Assembly: GCA_002790095.1 (NCBI GenBank)
Contig: PFUL01000087.1
Span: forward strand, 20,094 to 84,093
Reading direction: 5' to 3'
DNA length: 64,000 bases
Source of the DNA: Elusimicrobia bacterium CG_4_9_14_3_um_filter_62_55
GTDB taxonomy: Bacteria > Elusimicrobiota > Elusimicrobia > UBA1565
This document shows, one piece after another, positions 7,823-16,687 of the stretch. Positions within the stretch are counted from its first letter, which is position 1. Every line of letters begins with the position of its first letter. The notes beneath the pieces are model-generated. The model saw only the letters and a program-made list of their open reading frames with translations. It searched no databases and was not told where the DNA came from. The translations under genes were made by a program, and so were the position numbers.

Positions 7823-9612
7823 AGCCGGGGCTGGCCCGTTCTATTTTCCGGTATGTGATCCCGGGGCAGCGTCGTCAGTTCGCGCTGCTGCTCGGCGTCA
7901 GCTTGATGGGCGGGTTCGTCGAGCTTCTCGGGGTTTCGACGGTCTACCCGTTCCTTTCGCTGCTGGCGAAGCCGTCCTTGGTGCGGGAACAGGAAATTTT
8001 GAGCGTGCTGTTCCGTCGGGGCGGCTACGTGACGGAGCGCGCGTTCATCTTCGATCTGGGCGTCGTGGCGGTATGCTGCTTCCTCTTCGCTAACCTGTTT
8101 CTCTATTTCAAGAACGCGCTCCTCATTCGGTTTTCCTACTCGCAGATGTCGAGGTTGTCGGTCAATCTGCTGAAGCATTATCTGAGCAAGCCCTACAGCT
8201 ATTTCAGCGACCATAATTCGGGCCAGATCGCGAAGGACATCCTGATCCAGTCCGACGCGGTGGCTAACGGGATTCTGTTCTCTTGGCTTACCTTGCTGTC
8301 CGAGTCGGTGATCCTGTGCACGCTGATCTCGCTCGTCCTTGTGATCGATGTGAAGACGGGGGTGTTGATGGCCGCGCTGCTGGGCGGGCTCGTGTTCGGG
8401 GTGTATTCTTCGGTGCGGCGGAGCATCTACACCTTGGGACGCCGCAGCGACGAGGCGAACAGTCGGCGCTTCACCTACTGCCTCGAGGCGCTCGGGGCGA
8501 TCAAGCAGATCAAGGCGGCGCAAAAAGAGGAATTCTTCTGCCGCGCGTTCGAGCCCCACGCGAAGGACTTCGCCGACGCCTACATTCGCGTCGGCGTGAT
8601 CCAGGCGTTCCCGACCTACTTCGTGCAGGGCGTTACGGCCTCGTTCATCATAGGACTCGGTCTATTTCACATGCATATGGGCCGTCCCCTGGAGACGATC
8701 CTCCCGATCCTGACTCTGTATGTTGTCGCCGGCTATCGTCTGATGCCGTCGCTGATGCGTTTTTCCGGAGCGCTCTCCGTGCTGCGCCAAAACCGCGCCG
8801 TCTTCGACAATGTGATCTCGGTGCTCTCATCCGCTCCGCCGCCCGCCGCGGTCGAGGACAGGGGGGCGCCCGTGCTGCGGGGAGCGGTCCGCCTCGAGGG
8901 CGTGCGCTTCGGCTATCCGGGGATGTTGAAGCCCGTGTTCGGCGGGTTGACGCTGGAACTGCCCGCGGGGGAAGTCACCGCGGTTGTCGGGAGCTCCGGG
9001 GCCGGCAAAACGACGCTCGTGGACATTTTGCTTGGATTGCTCCCGGTAGACGAGGGAAGAATCCTAGTCGGCGGAGCGCCGTTGAATCCGGCGGGCCTTT
9101 CCCGCTGGCGACGGGGAGTCGGCTACATTCCGCAGTCGGTTTTTCTGTTGGACGGCACGATTGCGGAGAACATCGCATTCGGAATTCCCCGTGAGCGGGT
9201 GGATGAGGCGCGGGTTCGCGCGGCTGTGAAGATGGCGCGCCTGGAGGAGTTTGTCGCCTCGCTCCCCGACGGCCTGGATACGCGCGTCGGAGAGCGAGGC
9301 GCCAAGATCAGCGGCGGCCAACTGCAGCGTATCGGGATCGCCCGCGCGCTTTATCCGGGTCCGGCCGTTCTGCTGATGGACGAATCGACGAGCGCACTGG
9401 ACGGCGCGACCGAGCGGGGGATCGTCGGCACGATCCGGAAATTGGCGAAGGGCCGCGTGATTGTGATGATCGCGCACCGCAGCACGACGATTCGTGAATG
9501 TGACCGAATTCTGCTTTTAGAGGGCGGGAGCGTCGTCGATGAAGGCGACTATGAGTCGCTGGCGGCGAGGAGCCCGCGGTTCGTCGAGCTCATGTCGCAC
9601 CAACCCGGCTGA
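7819..9612 (+). CDS. ABC-type exporter, fused membrane and ATPase domains (MsbA/PglK-like)
   Basis: A 597-residue half-transporter. About six membrane segments lie in residues 1-310, starting LLLGVSLMGGFVELLG. The ATPase domain follows with Walker A GSSGAGKTT (near 392), signature SGGQLQRIGIARAL (near 497), Walker B VLLMDEST (near 515) and the H-loop in MIAHRSTT. ATG 7819 was chosen over the in-frame GTG 7768 because it overlaps the upstream stop and begins at the conserved region. In a glycan island the likely cargo is a lipid-linked oligosaccharide, as for PglK or MsbA, but adjacency to a radical SAM/SPASM gene also allows a modified peptide. It converges with the downstream minus-strand gene, overlapping by 23 nt. 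Confidence 0.9.
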   Translation: MKPGLARSIFRYVIPGQRRQFALLLGVSLMGGFVELLGVSTVYPFLSLLAKPSLVREQEILSVLFRRGGYVTERAFIFDLGVVAVCCFLFANLFLYFKNALLIRFSYSQMSRLSVNLLKHYLSKPYSYFSDHNSGQIAKDILIQSDAVANGILFSWLTLLSESVILCTLISLVLVIDVKTGVLMAALLGGLVFGVYSSVRRSIYTLGRRSDEANSRRFTYCLEALGAIKQIKAAQKEEFFCRAFEPHAKDFADAYIRVGVIQAFPTYFVQGVTASFIIGLGLFHMHMGRPLETILPILTLYVVAGYRLMPSLMRFSGALSVLRQNRAVFDNVISVLSSAPPPAAVEDRGAPVLRGAVRLEGVRFGYPGMLKPVFGGLTLELPAGEVTAVVGSSGAGKTTLVDILLGLLPVDEGRILVGGAPLNPAGLSRWRRGVGYIPQSVFLLDGTIAENIAFGIPRERVDEARVRAAVKMARLEEFVASLPDGLDTRVGERGAKISGGQLQRIGIARALYPGPAVLLMDESTSALDGATERGIVGTIRKLAKGRVIVMIAHRSTTIRECDRILLLEGGSVVDEGDYESLAARSPRFVELMSHQPG

Positions 9613-10699
9613 AGAAAGCCTCGATCCGCGCGATCACGAAATCGATGTCCGCGTCGGACAGTCCTTGGTGGACGGGGAGGCTCAACATTCGCCCGGATGC
9701 CGCCTCGCAAACAGGAAAGCCTCCTTTCTTGAAGCCCAGTGGGGCGGCGGTCTCTTGAAGATGGATCGGGATGGGGTAGTGGATGCCCGTCCCGATGCCG
9801 TCCGCATCGAGAGCGCTTTGTAGTTCGTCTCGCCGGTCCGTCTGAATTACGAAGGTGTGGTAGACGCACCGGGCGTCGCTCATTGGTTCGGGGACGGCAA
9901 CGACGCCGCGGAGTCCGTCGCAGTAGCGGCGGGCGTTCGCTATTCTCCTGCGCGTCCAATTCTCGAGATGGTTCAGCTTAACATTGAGCACCGCGGCCTG
10001 CATCGTATCGAGCCGACTGTTGAAGCCCCATCGGCGGGACTCGTTTCTGTTTTTGAGCCCGATGTTGCGCAATTCCACGAGCGCTTCACGGAGGGCGTCG
10101 TCGTCGGTGGTCACCGCGCCCGCGTCCCCGCAGGCGTTGAGCGTTTTCAAGGGGTGGAGGCTGAAGCAGCCGGCGTCGCCGAGAGCCCCCGACTTCACGC
10201 CTCGGTACTCGGCTCCTATGGCTTGGGCGGCGTCCTCGATGATCTTCAGGCCGTGATTTTTCGCGAGCGCGCGAAGGGGATCCATGTCGGCGGGGCGTCC
10301 GGTCAGGTGCACGGGCATGATCGCCTTCGTGCGCGGCGTAATCGCCTTGGCGACTTCCGCCGGGTCGATGTTTAGATCCGGTCGGATGTCGGCGAATACG
10401 GGCGTCGCTCCGGCCGCGATGATCGTCGAGGCGCTCGCGAGAAAGGAGTTGGGAGCCGTAATCACCTCGTCCCCCGGGCCGATGCTGTATGCCTTCATTA
10501 CAAGAAAGAGGGCGTCCGTCCCGGAGTTCAGGCCGATCGCGTTCTTCGTGCCGCAGTATTCGGCCAGGCGTTTCTCAAATTCGGCGACCGCGCCGCCGAG
10601 GATGAAATCCCCGCGATCCAAGACGCCTTCGAGGGCCGCGAGAAGCTCCGCTTTGAGCGGGGCGTGCTGAGCCGGCAGATCGACATAGGGAATCTTCAT
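9590..10699 (-). CDS. DegT/DnrJ/EryC1 PLP-dependent sugar aminotransferase
   Basis: A 369-residue sugar aminotransferase of normal length. It starts MKIPYVDLPAQHAPLK. It has LNSGTDAL, GPGDEVITAPNSFLA, the PLP-site IIEDAAQAIG, and the Schiff-base lysine in SLHPLKTLNACGDAG. The end includes HYPIPIHLQE and LPVHQGLSDADI. ATG 10699 overlaps the stop of the next aminotransferase by 4 nt. These enzymes aminate keto-sugar nucleotides, and two in tandem downstream of NAD-dependent epimerases suggest synthesis of one or two amino sugars for the surface glycan. The 3' end overlaps the convergent ABC exporter gene. Confidence 0.93.
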   Translation of the reverse strand: MKIPYVDLPAQHAPLKAELLAALEGVLDRGDFILGGAVAEFEKRLAEYCGTKNAIGLNSGTDALFLVMKAYSIGPGDEVITAPNSFLASASTIIAAGATPVFADIRPDLNIDPAEVAKAITPRTKAIMPVHLTGRPADMDPLRALAKNHGLKIIEDAAQAIGAEYRGVKSGALGDAGCFSLHPLKTLNACGDAGAVTTDDDALREALVELRNIGLKNRNESRRWGFNSRLDTMQAAVLNVKLNHLENWTRRRIANARRYCDGLRGVVAVPEPMSDARCVYHTFVIQTDRRDELQSALDADGIGTGIHYPIPIHLQETAAPLGFKKGGFPVCEAASGRMLSLPVHQGLSDADIDFVIARIEAFFSRVGAT

Positions 10700-11826
10700 T
10701 TGCCGTAGAATCCGCGCAGCGTCTCGATCGCGTAGGATATTTCGTCTTCGGTCAGGTATGCGTGCGACGGAAGGGTTACGATGGAGTCGCAATCCCGTTC
10801 CGTTTTCGGAAAATCGCCTTTCTTGCAGCCGAGATGCGCGCACGCCTTTTGGTAGGGAAGGGGGATCGGGTAGTGGATTTTTGCCTCCACGCCGTTCTCT
10901 TGGAGATGCCTTAGGAGCCCGTCCCGGTCTTTGACGCGAAGCATGTAGAGATGATACACATGGCGAATGTGCGCCGATCGGCGAGGGATGTCGATGAGCC
11001 CCTCAAGGTCTCTGAGGGCATCGTCGTAGCGGCGGGCGGCTGCGATGCGCCTATCCGTGACCGCCGCGACATCGTCGATCATTCGCAGAGCGACGACCGC
11101 CTGGAAGGTGTCCATGCGGCTGTTGTAGCCGAAGATTTCGACCTCGTCGCGGCTCTTGAAGCCGTGGTTACGCAGGAGAGCGATTTTTGCGGCGAGTTCG
11201 TCCGAATTCGTCGTGATCATCCCACCGTCGGACCACACATTAAGATTCTTCAGAGGATGGAAGCTGAATCCGCCGGCGTCGCCAATGGAACCCGCCTTTC
11301 TGTTTTTATAGGCGCCGTCGATTGCGCAGCAGGAGTCCTCGATGACTTTAAGGCCTTTCGCGTTCGCAATCTCGAGGATTCGGTCCATGTCCGGGGCATT
11401 ACCCGTGAACCAAACCGGCATGATCGCCTTGGTTTTCGGGGTGATCGCGGCCTCGATTCTGTCTGCGTCGATCGTGAATTCATCGTTGACATCCACGAAT
11501 ACCGGGGTGGCCCCGCTCTGCGCGATCGAACCCGCGGTCGCGATGAAGGTCTCCGCGCAGGTAATGACCTCGTCTCCCGGGCCGACACCGAGTCCTTTGA
11601 GCGAGAGGAAAAGAGCGTCGGTTCCGGAATTGACGCCCAGCGCGTGCTTCGCACCTTCGTGAGCCGCGAATTTCCGCTCGAATTCAACGAGGCTCTTGCC
11701 GAGAGTGAAATCGCCTGAGACGACAAATCGTTTGAGATCCTCAAATATCGTGTCGGTCAGCGTGGGAGACTCGCCCGGTCCGGAAACGGCGAACTGGCGT
11801 TCAAGGTATGAGAACGGGACTTTCAT
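10696..11826 (-). CDS. DegT/DnrJ/EryC1 PLP-dependent sugar aminotransferase
   Basis: A 376-residue paralogue of the following aminotransferase. Landmarks are MKVPFSYLERQF, VNSGTDALFLSL, GPGDEVITCAETFIA, VIEDSCCAIDG and SFHPLKNLNVWSDGG with the PLP lysine. ATG 11826 is preceded by GAGGAG seven bases upstream, although the frame is open further 5'. The substitution of SCCAI for the usual AAQAI shows it has diverged from its neighbour, consistent with a different keto-sugar. It is coupled by 4-nt overlap to the downstream aminotransferase and lies 11 nt after the E1 beta gene. Confidence 0.93.
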   Translation of the reverse strand: MKVPFSYLERQFAVSGPGESPTLTDTIFEDLKRFVVSGDFTLGKSLVEFERKFAAHEGAKHALGVNSGTDALFLSLKGLGVGPGDEVITCAETFIATAGSIAQSGATPVFVDVNDEFTIDADRIEAAITPKTKAIMPVWFTGNAPDMDRILEIANAKGLKVIEDSCCAIDGAYKNRKAGSIGDAGGFSFHPLKNLNVWSDGGMITTNSDELAAKIALLRNHGFKSRDEVEIFGYNSRMDTFQAVVALRMIDDVAAVTDRRIAAARRYDDALRDLEGLIDIPRRSAHIRHVYHLYMLRVKDRDGLLRHLQENGVEAKIHYPIPLPYQKACAHLGCKKGDFPKTERDCDSIVTLPSHAYLTEDEISYAIETLRGFYGK

Positions 11827-11837
11827 AAGAAATCTCC

Positions 11838-12893
11838 TCAAAAGGGACCGGTGAACGAACCGTGCGGGACATCCGGCGGAATGGTCCGGGGTTCCCGTTC
11901 GGGGGTTTCCCCTGCGCGCCCTAGCATCGCGAGAATCGCGTCTTCGAGATGGTCCGATGTCGGATAGTAGAGATTCGCCAACGCCGGCGTCGAGGGGACC
12001 GCGCAGTCCGGGAGCGCGATCCGGCGGGGCGGACATTTGAGCGCGTCGAACGCTTCCTCGGTGACTTTGGCCACGATTTCGGCGGAGAAGCCGCATGTCA
12101 CCCACGCGGTGTCGGCTGCGACGAGTCGTCCGGTTTTGCGTACCGACGCGAGAATTGTCTGCGCGTCGTACGGGCGCAGCGAGCGCAGATCGATGACCTC
12201 GACATCCACTCCCATCGGTTCGAGATGCTTCGCGGCGCGCATCGCTTCCAGCGTCATGTAGCCGCACGCGACGATGGTCGCGTCCGAGCCTTCGCGGGCG
12301 ATGCGGGCTTTCCCGATTGGAGTCCGATACATCCCCTCGGGGACTTCGTCTTCGATGTTGTGGATCCAGCGGTACTCAATGAAAATGGTGGGGGCGTCGT
12401 CTTCGATCGCCGAAATCAAAAGACCTTTCGCGTCTGCGGGAGTCGCAGGGATGACGACCTTGATGCCGGGCACATGGGCGAACCATGCCTGCAGGCTTTG
12501 GGAGTGCTGGGTTCCTTGGCCCCAGCCCCGTCCGACGATCGCCCGGACGGTTAGAGGAACGCGCATCTTCCCGCCGAACATGTAATGCCACTTCGCCGCT
12601 TGGTTGGTCAGTTGTTCCATCGCCAAGGTCAGGAAGTCGATTCGCTGATGCACCATGATCGGTCGCTGGCCCACGATCGCCGAGCCGATCGCCACGCCGG
12701 TCATTCCGTTTTCGGATGTCGGCATGTCCATCGCGCGGCCGGGGCCGAATTTTTTATGGAGGTCGAGCGTCGTGCCGAAAACCCCTCTGGGGTCGGGGAC
12801 CCCCAGGCCCATCACATATGTGGACGGGTCATCTTGGAGTTTCAGTTCCAGCGCTTCCCGGATCGCTTCTGAGGCCTTTAGGCGACGGGTCAC
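11838..12893 (-). CDS. TPP-dependent dehydrogenase E1 beta-like subunit
   Basis: A 351-residue protein resembling the beta subunit of pyruvate/branched-chain/acetoin dehydrogenase E1. Landmarks are MPTSENGMTGVAIGSAI, AAKWHYMFGGKMRVPLTVRA, GQGTQHSQSLQAWFAHVPG, VVIPATPADAKGLL and the C-terminal transketolase-like region ending DVEVIDLRSLRPYD. The GTG 12893 start overlaps the alpha-gene stop (GTGA). No E2 or E3 gene is nearby, so this pair is probably not a conventional 2-oxoacid dehydrogenase complex. Its place among sugar genes suggests a decarboxylation or C2-transfer step in glycan precursor synthesis. That role is inferred. Confidence 0.9.
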   Translation of the reverse strand: MTRRLKASEAIREALELKLQDDPSTYVMGLGVPDPRGVFGTTLDLHKKFGPGRAMDMPTSENGMTGVAIGSAIVGQRPIMVHQRIDFLTLAMEQLTNQAAKWHYMFGGKMRVPLTVRAIVGRGWGQGTQHSQSLQAWFAHVPGIKVVIPATPADAKGLLISAIEDDAPTIFIEYRWIHNIEDEVPEGMYRTPIGKARIAREGSDATIVACGYMTLEAMRAAKHLEPMGVDVEVIDLRSLRPYDAQTILASVRKTGRLVAADTAWVTCGFSAEIVAKVTEEAFDALKCPPRRIALPDCAVPSTPALANLYYPTSDHLEDAILAMLGRAGETPEREPRTIPPDVPHGSFTGPF

Positions 12894-13897
12894 GACGGCT
12901 CCGGATACACATGGCGCAGGAGTTCTTCGGGGCCGGGGTATGGGCTTTCCTTGGCAAACCGGAAGGCGTCGTCGACCTCGGCCTTTATCTCAGATTCCAT
13001 CTTGGCCACCGCGGGCTCGTCGAGAAGATTCTCTTCAAGGAGGCGCTTGAGATTGTTCTCCACCGGGCAGCGCTTTCGCCAGCTTTCGTATTCTTCCTCG
13101 GTCCGGTAGCCGATGTCGTTGTCGAAGTTCGGTCCGCAGTGCTCGCGCCAGCGATAGGTTTGGAATTCGAGGAAGGTCGGACCGTCTCCGCGTCGGGCTT
13201 TATTCACCGCGTAGCGTGAAAGTCCGACGACGGTTTCGATGTCGTTTCCGTTCGCCTGAATGCCTTCGACGCCGTGTCCCTCGGCGACGCGGTAGACCGG
13301 CCGGCCTTCGGGTTGGCGGACGCGCAACGGCGAGTAGACTGAGAAGAAATTGTTCTCGCAAAAGAAAACGCAGGGGAGCTTCATCAGCGAGGCGAAGTTG
13401 ATTGCCTCGTGGAAAGCGCCTTCTTCGGTCGCACCCTCGCCGAAGAAGATCGCGGTGACCTTGCTCTCTCCGCGCTGCTGAAACCCGAGTGCGGTGCCGA
13501 CGGCGATCGGGATCGTCGCTCCGACGATCGGCGTAGCGCCGAGGAATCCGGCCGCTACATCGACGAAGTGCATCGATCCGCCTTTCCCGACACTGCAGCC
13601 CGTGATGCGCCCGTATAGCTCCGCGACCATTGATCGCATGTTCCCGCCCTTCGCGAGATAATGCGCGTGGGAGCGATGGGTGCTCATCGCCGCATCTCCC
13701 GGGCGGAGCGCCGCGCAGGCGCCGACCGCGGGAGCCTCCTGGCCGATGCTTAGATGGACGGGACAGCGCATTTCCTGTTCCGGATAGCGCTCCACGATCC
13801 GCTCCTCGAGTCGGCGGATGCGCAGCATCTCGCGGAAGAGGGAAACCCGTTCGGCGGAGCTCAATTCGGCCTTGTTGTTGGCGGCGGCGGTCGTCAT
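12890..13897 (-). CDS. TPP-dependent dehydrogenase E1 alpha-like subunit
   Basis: A 335-residue E1 alpha subunit. It shows RRLEERIVERY, CPVHLSIGQEAPAVG, the THRSHAHYLAKGG block, GSMHFVD, and the TPP/Mg motif FFGEGATEEGAFHEAINFA followed by CENNFF. The subunit is complete and forms an overlapping pair with the beta gene. It lies 33 nt after the upstream glycosyltransferase-like gene, in the same operon as sugar epimerases and aminotransferases. A standard central-metabolism role is less likely because lipoyl-acyltransferase and lipoamide dehydrogenase genes are absent from the window. Substrate unknown. Confidence 0.92.
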   Translation of the reverse strand: MTTAAANNKAELSSAERVSLFREMLRIRRLEERIVERYPEQEMRCPVHLSIGQEAPAVGACAALRPGDAAMSTHRSHAHYLAKGGNMRSMVAELYGRITGCSVGKGGSMHFVDVAAGFLGATPIVGATIPIAVGTALGFQQRGESKVTAIFFGEGATEEGAFHEAINFASLMKLPCVFFCENNFFSVYSPLRVRQPEGRPVYRVAEGHGVEGIQANGNDIETVVGLSRYAVNKARRGDGPTFLEFQTYRWREHCGPNFDNDIGYRTEEEYESWRKRCPVENNLKRLLEENLLDEPAVAKMESEIKAEVDDAFRFAKESPYPGPEELLRHVYPEPS

Positions 13898-13930
13898 GGA
13901 CGGATTCTACAAACTTTTGAGTTGAGGGGA

Positions 13931-15157
13931 TTACCCGAGAAGAGTCCGGTGGCGCCGGAGAAACGCGGCCCCGACCCGGCAGGGGAAGCCGTGGATGCGG
14001 TGGCCTTTCGGAAACAGGGCGCGGTATCGTTCCTGGAGCTCTTCGTCCTCGGGAGCGGGCTTCCAGGCCCCGTCGAGACGGTCGTTCATTTCGAGCGCCA
14101 GTTCGAGGATTTCTTCGGCGGTATTTTCAATGGGGACGATCCCGGCCTCGGCATAGCGCGATCCCTGGTACCAGCGATCCGCCCCGGAGTCGACGAGTTC
14201 CCGAAACGGGATCGGATCGCCGCTGGAGGCGCGCCGGTAGAGCTTCGGCGTGAAGATATCCCGGCGGCTCAGCGGGACGGTTCCCAGCGGCGTGAAATTC
14301 GCAGCTGCGATCGGGACATCGAAAATTTGCGCGACGCAGAAAATTCCAGCGGTGTTGCCCAGAAAGAATTTACAGCGCGCCGAAAGATAGATATCGCCGA
14401 AGTCCGTCCGGTGGCGCTCGGCGTACGCGACGATGCCGGGAGAGGGCGTGTCTAGACGTTTCGCGACTAGGTGCCCCATCCGCACGGCGGTCAGTCCCTT
14501 CTCGACGAGCGTGCGCGCGGCGGGGAGGTAATTCTCGATCTCGCAGTCGCGGTAATCGTGAGTGGACCATTCCCGGCGCGATGCGTACGCATGGACGCTG
14601 TCCAGATAGACGGGGTCCCGGGCATGAAAGCAGACGAACGGAGCCCCATCCTCAATCCCCATTGATTTTAGCAGCCGACGGCCGCGCCGCTCCTCATCTG
14701 GAGTAAAGGAGAGCTGGGCGGGGATATCGTTAAATTCCCGGTATTGGTTGGGGTCGAAGCCGCGGTCGAGACGGATTTCGTGAGGCCCTCCCGCGATGCG
14801 GGGAAGAACTCCGCGTCGAAAAAAGACGCCTGCGAGCGGAAAGCGAATGATGGTCAGGCGCCTGCGGATCATGCGCAGCAGATGTTCGTTGGCCGGTCGT
14901 CCGCTGAAAATCACGGGAAGATCGTCGGAGGGTTCGCTGCCGAGTTCTCGCGCGCGAAGGTAGGTCTCGGTATTGATCGTCAGATGACCGATGCGGCCGT
15001 GGATCAGCAGGCCGAGGCGAATCCGCCGAACCGGTGCCGCTAGCCGTACCATCGCGTATACCATCCAGCCGCAGACCCAGAACGCCGGAGTCAGTAGTGC
15101 GGATGCCGCGTTTCCGAGGATGAGGCGGAGGCGGCTGAGCATCGCTTCAGGATTCAT
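13931..15157 (-). CDS. putative glycosyltransferase, TIGR04372-like
   Basis: A 408-residue protein with an N-terminal membrane-associated stretch (about residues 12-40) and then HGRIGHLTINTETYLR. Later it carries FVCFHARDPVYLDS, YRDCEIENYLPAARTLVEKG, TAVRMGHL and FFLGNTAGIFCVAQIF. These correspond block by block to the protein at 1493-2794, so I place both in the TIGR04372-like family (recollected). It sits between the E1 alpha gene and the kinase/cytidylyltransferase fusion in the second leftward glycan operon. It probably transfers one of the sugars made by this operon; donor and acceptor are unknown. Confidence 0.7.
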   Translation of the reverse strand: MNPEAMLSRLRLILGNAASALLTPAFWVCGWMVYAMVRLAAPVRRIRLGLLIHGRIGHLTINTETYLRARELGSEPSDDLPVIFSGRPANEHLLRMIRRRLTIIRFPLAGVFFRRGVLPRIAGGPHEIRLDRGFDPNQYREFNDIPAQLSFTPDEERRGRRLLKSMGIEDGAPFVCFHARDPVYLDSVHAYASRREWSTHDYRDCEIENYLPAARTLVEKGLTAVRMGHLVAKRLDTPSPGIVAYAERHRTDFGDIYLSARCKFFLGNTAGIFCVAQIFDVPIAAANFTPLGTVPLSRRDIFTPKLYRRASSGDPIPFRELVDSGADRWYQGSRYAEAGIVPIENTAEEILELALEMNDRLDGAWKPAPEDEELQERYRALFPKGHRIHGFPCRVGAAFLRRHRTLLG

Positions 15158-15166
15158 GGAGCCCCG

Positions 15167-16687
15167 CTATTTCAGCAGAGTTTGGATGAATTTATAGAGC
15201 GCGACCTGTTCGATCGATTCACGGTTTCCCACGACGCCTACGGCCATCGCCCCGACGCAATTCCCGATGAAGCAGAGGAGGTCCGGCGGCATTCGCTTGT
15301 AGGCGCAGGGGGAAGTGGCGGCGAAAAGCGTGTCGCCGGCTCCTACCCGGTCGACGACTTTCGTCGCCAGCGCGGGGGCGCTGACCCATCCGTCGTCGGT
15401 GTGGGCGATCGTTCCGTTTCCGCCGCGGCTGACGAGGAAGATGCGGGTGCCGAGCTTCTTTTGAAGGGCTGCGGCAAGCGTCGGAATTTCCCCGTACTTG
15501 TCGCGCGTCGCGAGCCGCAGTTCCGGCTCGTCGATTGCCACATAATCGGCCCTGTCGTAGCGAGTAACCGTATTGTAGCCGAGATTCGCGGAATTCGCCT
15601 GCGTGTTAAGCGCCAGAAACTTTCCGCAGCCGCTGAGCAGCTTGCGGGCCGCGGGCGTGATGAGGCCGTGGCCGAAATCGTTAACGATAATGAGATCGTG
15701 CAGGGGAATTTCCCGGTTCAGCGAGGCGAGGAATTGCCGTTCCTCCTCTTCTCCGATTGGGGTATCGACGAGATATTGGATCTCGAACATCTTGGTCATG
15801 AACGTGGATTCGATGAAGCGGCGCTTGCGGACGGTCGGGCGATCCGTCGTAATTAAGGCCTCCATCCGGACATTGCTTCGGAGCTTGCTCTTCAGGAAGC
15901 GCCGTTCCCAATCGTTTTCGCCCGTCGCGGAAAGAAGCGTCACCGTTTCGCAGAACGCTGCGGCGTGATTGGCCGTTGCCAGCGCGCCCCCGCCAAAATG
16001 TTCCTGCGACTCGTAGACGGTCGAAACGATTGGAGATTTCGTGGGTTTGCCGACGGGGTTTGCGTATGTGTATTGGTCTAGAATCGTTTCGCCGACGACT
16101 AGGATTTTCAGGCTTCGAAGGTCGTCGAGGGAGGCGATGATTTTGTCGGAGCCGTGATCCGCTGCGATTCTCTTTAGATACTTCTGCGTTTCCATCGGGT
16201 ACGCATTAAAAAAACGGTTGATCAACTCGCTCGAGCTGGAGGTGAATCCGTCGGTGAAATAGAGGCTGCCGCCGCATTCCTTGACGGCGCGCTCCTCCTC
16301 GCCGATCTTCCCCGTCAGATCCCGTTGGGGATCGGCGTAATCGCTCCCCTTGATGTAGAAGTCGGGCCGGACTTGACGGATCGCGGCCGTGGCCGTCGGA
16401 CTCTCGTTGAGGACGACATAATCCACATATTCGATCGCGGCCAGGGTTTCGACGCGCAGGCCTTCATGAAAAACGGGGCGTCCCGGTCCCTTATTGACGA
16501 AGCGGTCGGGGGTGACTGTGACGACAAGGATGTCCGCCGACTTGCGCGCCTGTTTCAAATGGACGATGTGTCCGGGGTGAACCAGGTCGAATACGCCGTG
16601 GCAATGCGCGATCTTGCGTCCCGCGGCGCGTTCCTTGTCGAGCGCTGCCCGAATCTCGGAAAGTTTTTTAATCTTCGCTTCGCTCAT
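15167..16687 (-). CDS. fused cytidylyltransferase-PfkB sugar kinase (RfaE/HldE-like, reversed order)
   Basis: A 506-residue fusion. Residues about 1-165 are a cytidylyltransferase-like domain with HCHGVFDLVHPGH and IKGSDY. Residues about 185-506 are a PfkB-type kinase with ILVVGETILDQY, EHFGGGALATANHAA, VSRGGNGT and the anion-hole motif VVDRVGAGDTLFAA. HldE of enterobacteria has the kinase first and the nucleotidyltransferase second, so the order is reversed here. ATG 16687 overlaps the upstream epimerase stop by 4 nt; the open frame further 5' is the epimerase gene's shadow. Likely it phosphorylates a sugar and activates it as a nucleotide sugar. Heptose versus another sugar is undecided. 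Confidence 0.88.
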   Translation of the reverse strand: MSEAKIKKLSEIRAALDKERAAGRKIAHCHGVFDLVHPGHIVHLKQARKSADILVVTVTPDRFVNKGPGRPVFHEGLRVETLAAIEYVDYVVLNESPTATAAIRQVRPDFYIKGSDYADPQRDLTGKIGEEERAVKECGGSLYFTDGFTSSSSELINRFFNAYPMETQKYLKRIAADHGSDKIIASLDDLRSLKILVVGETILDQYTYANPVGKPTKSPIVSTVYESQEHFGGGALATANHAAAFCETVTLLSATGENDWERRFLKSKLRSNVRMEALITTDRPTVRKRRFIESTFMTKMFEIQYLVDTPIGEEEERQFLASLNREIPLHDLIIVNDFGHGLITPAARKLLSGCGKFLALNTQANSANLGYNTVTRYDRADYVAIDEPELRLATRDKYGEIPTLAAALQKKLGTRIFLVSRGGNGTIAHTDDGWVSAPALATKVVDRVGAGDTLFAATSPCAYKRMPPDLLCFIGNCVGAMAVGVVGNRESIEQVALYKFIQTLLK

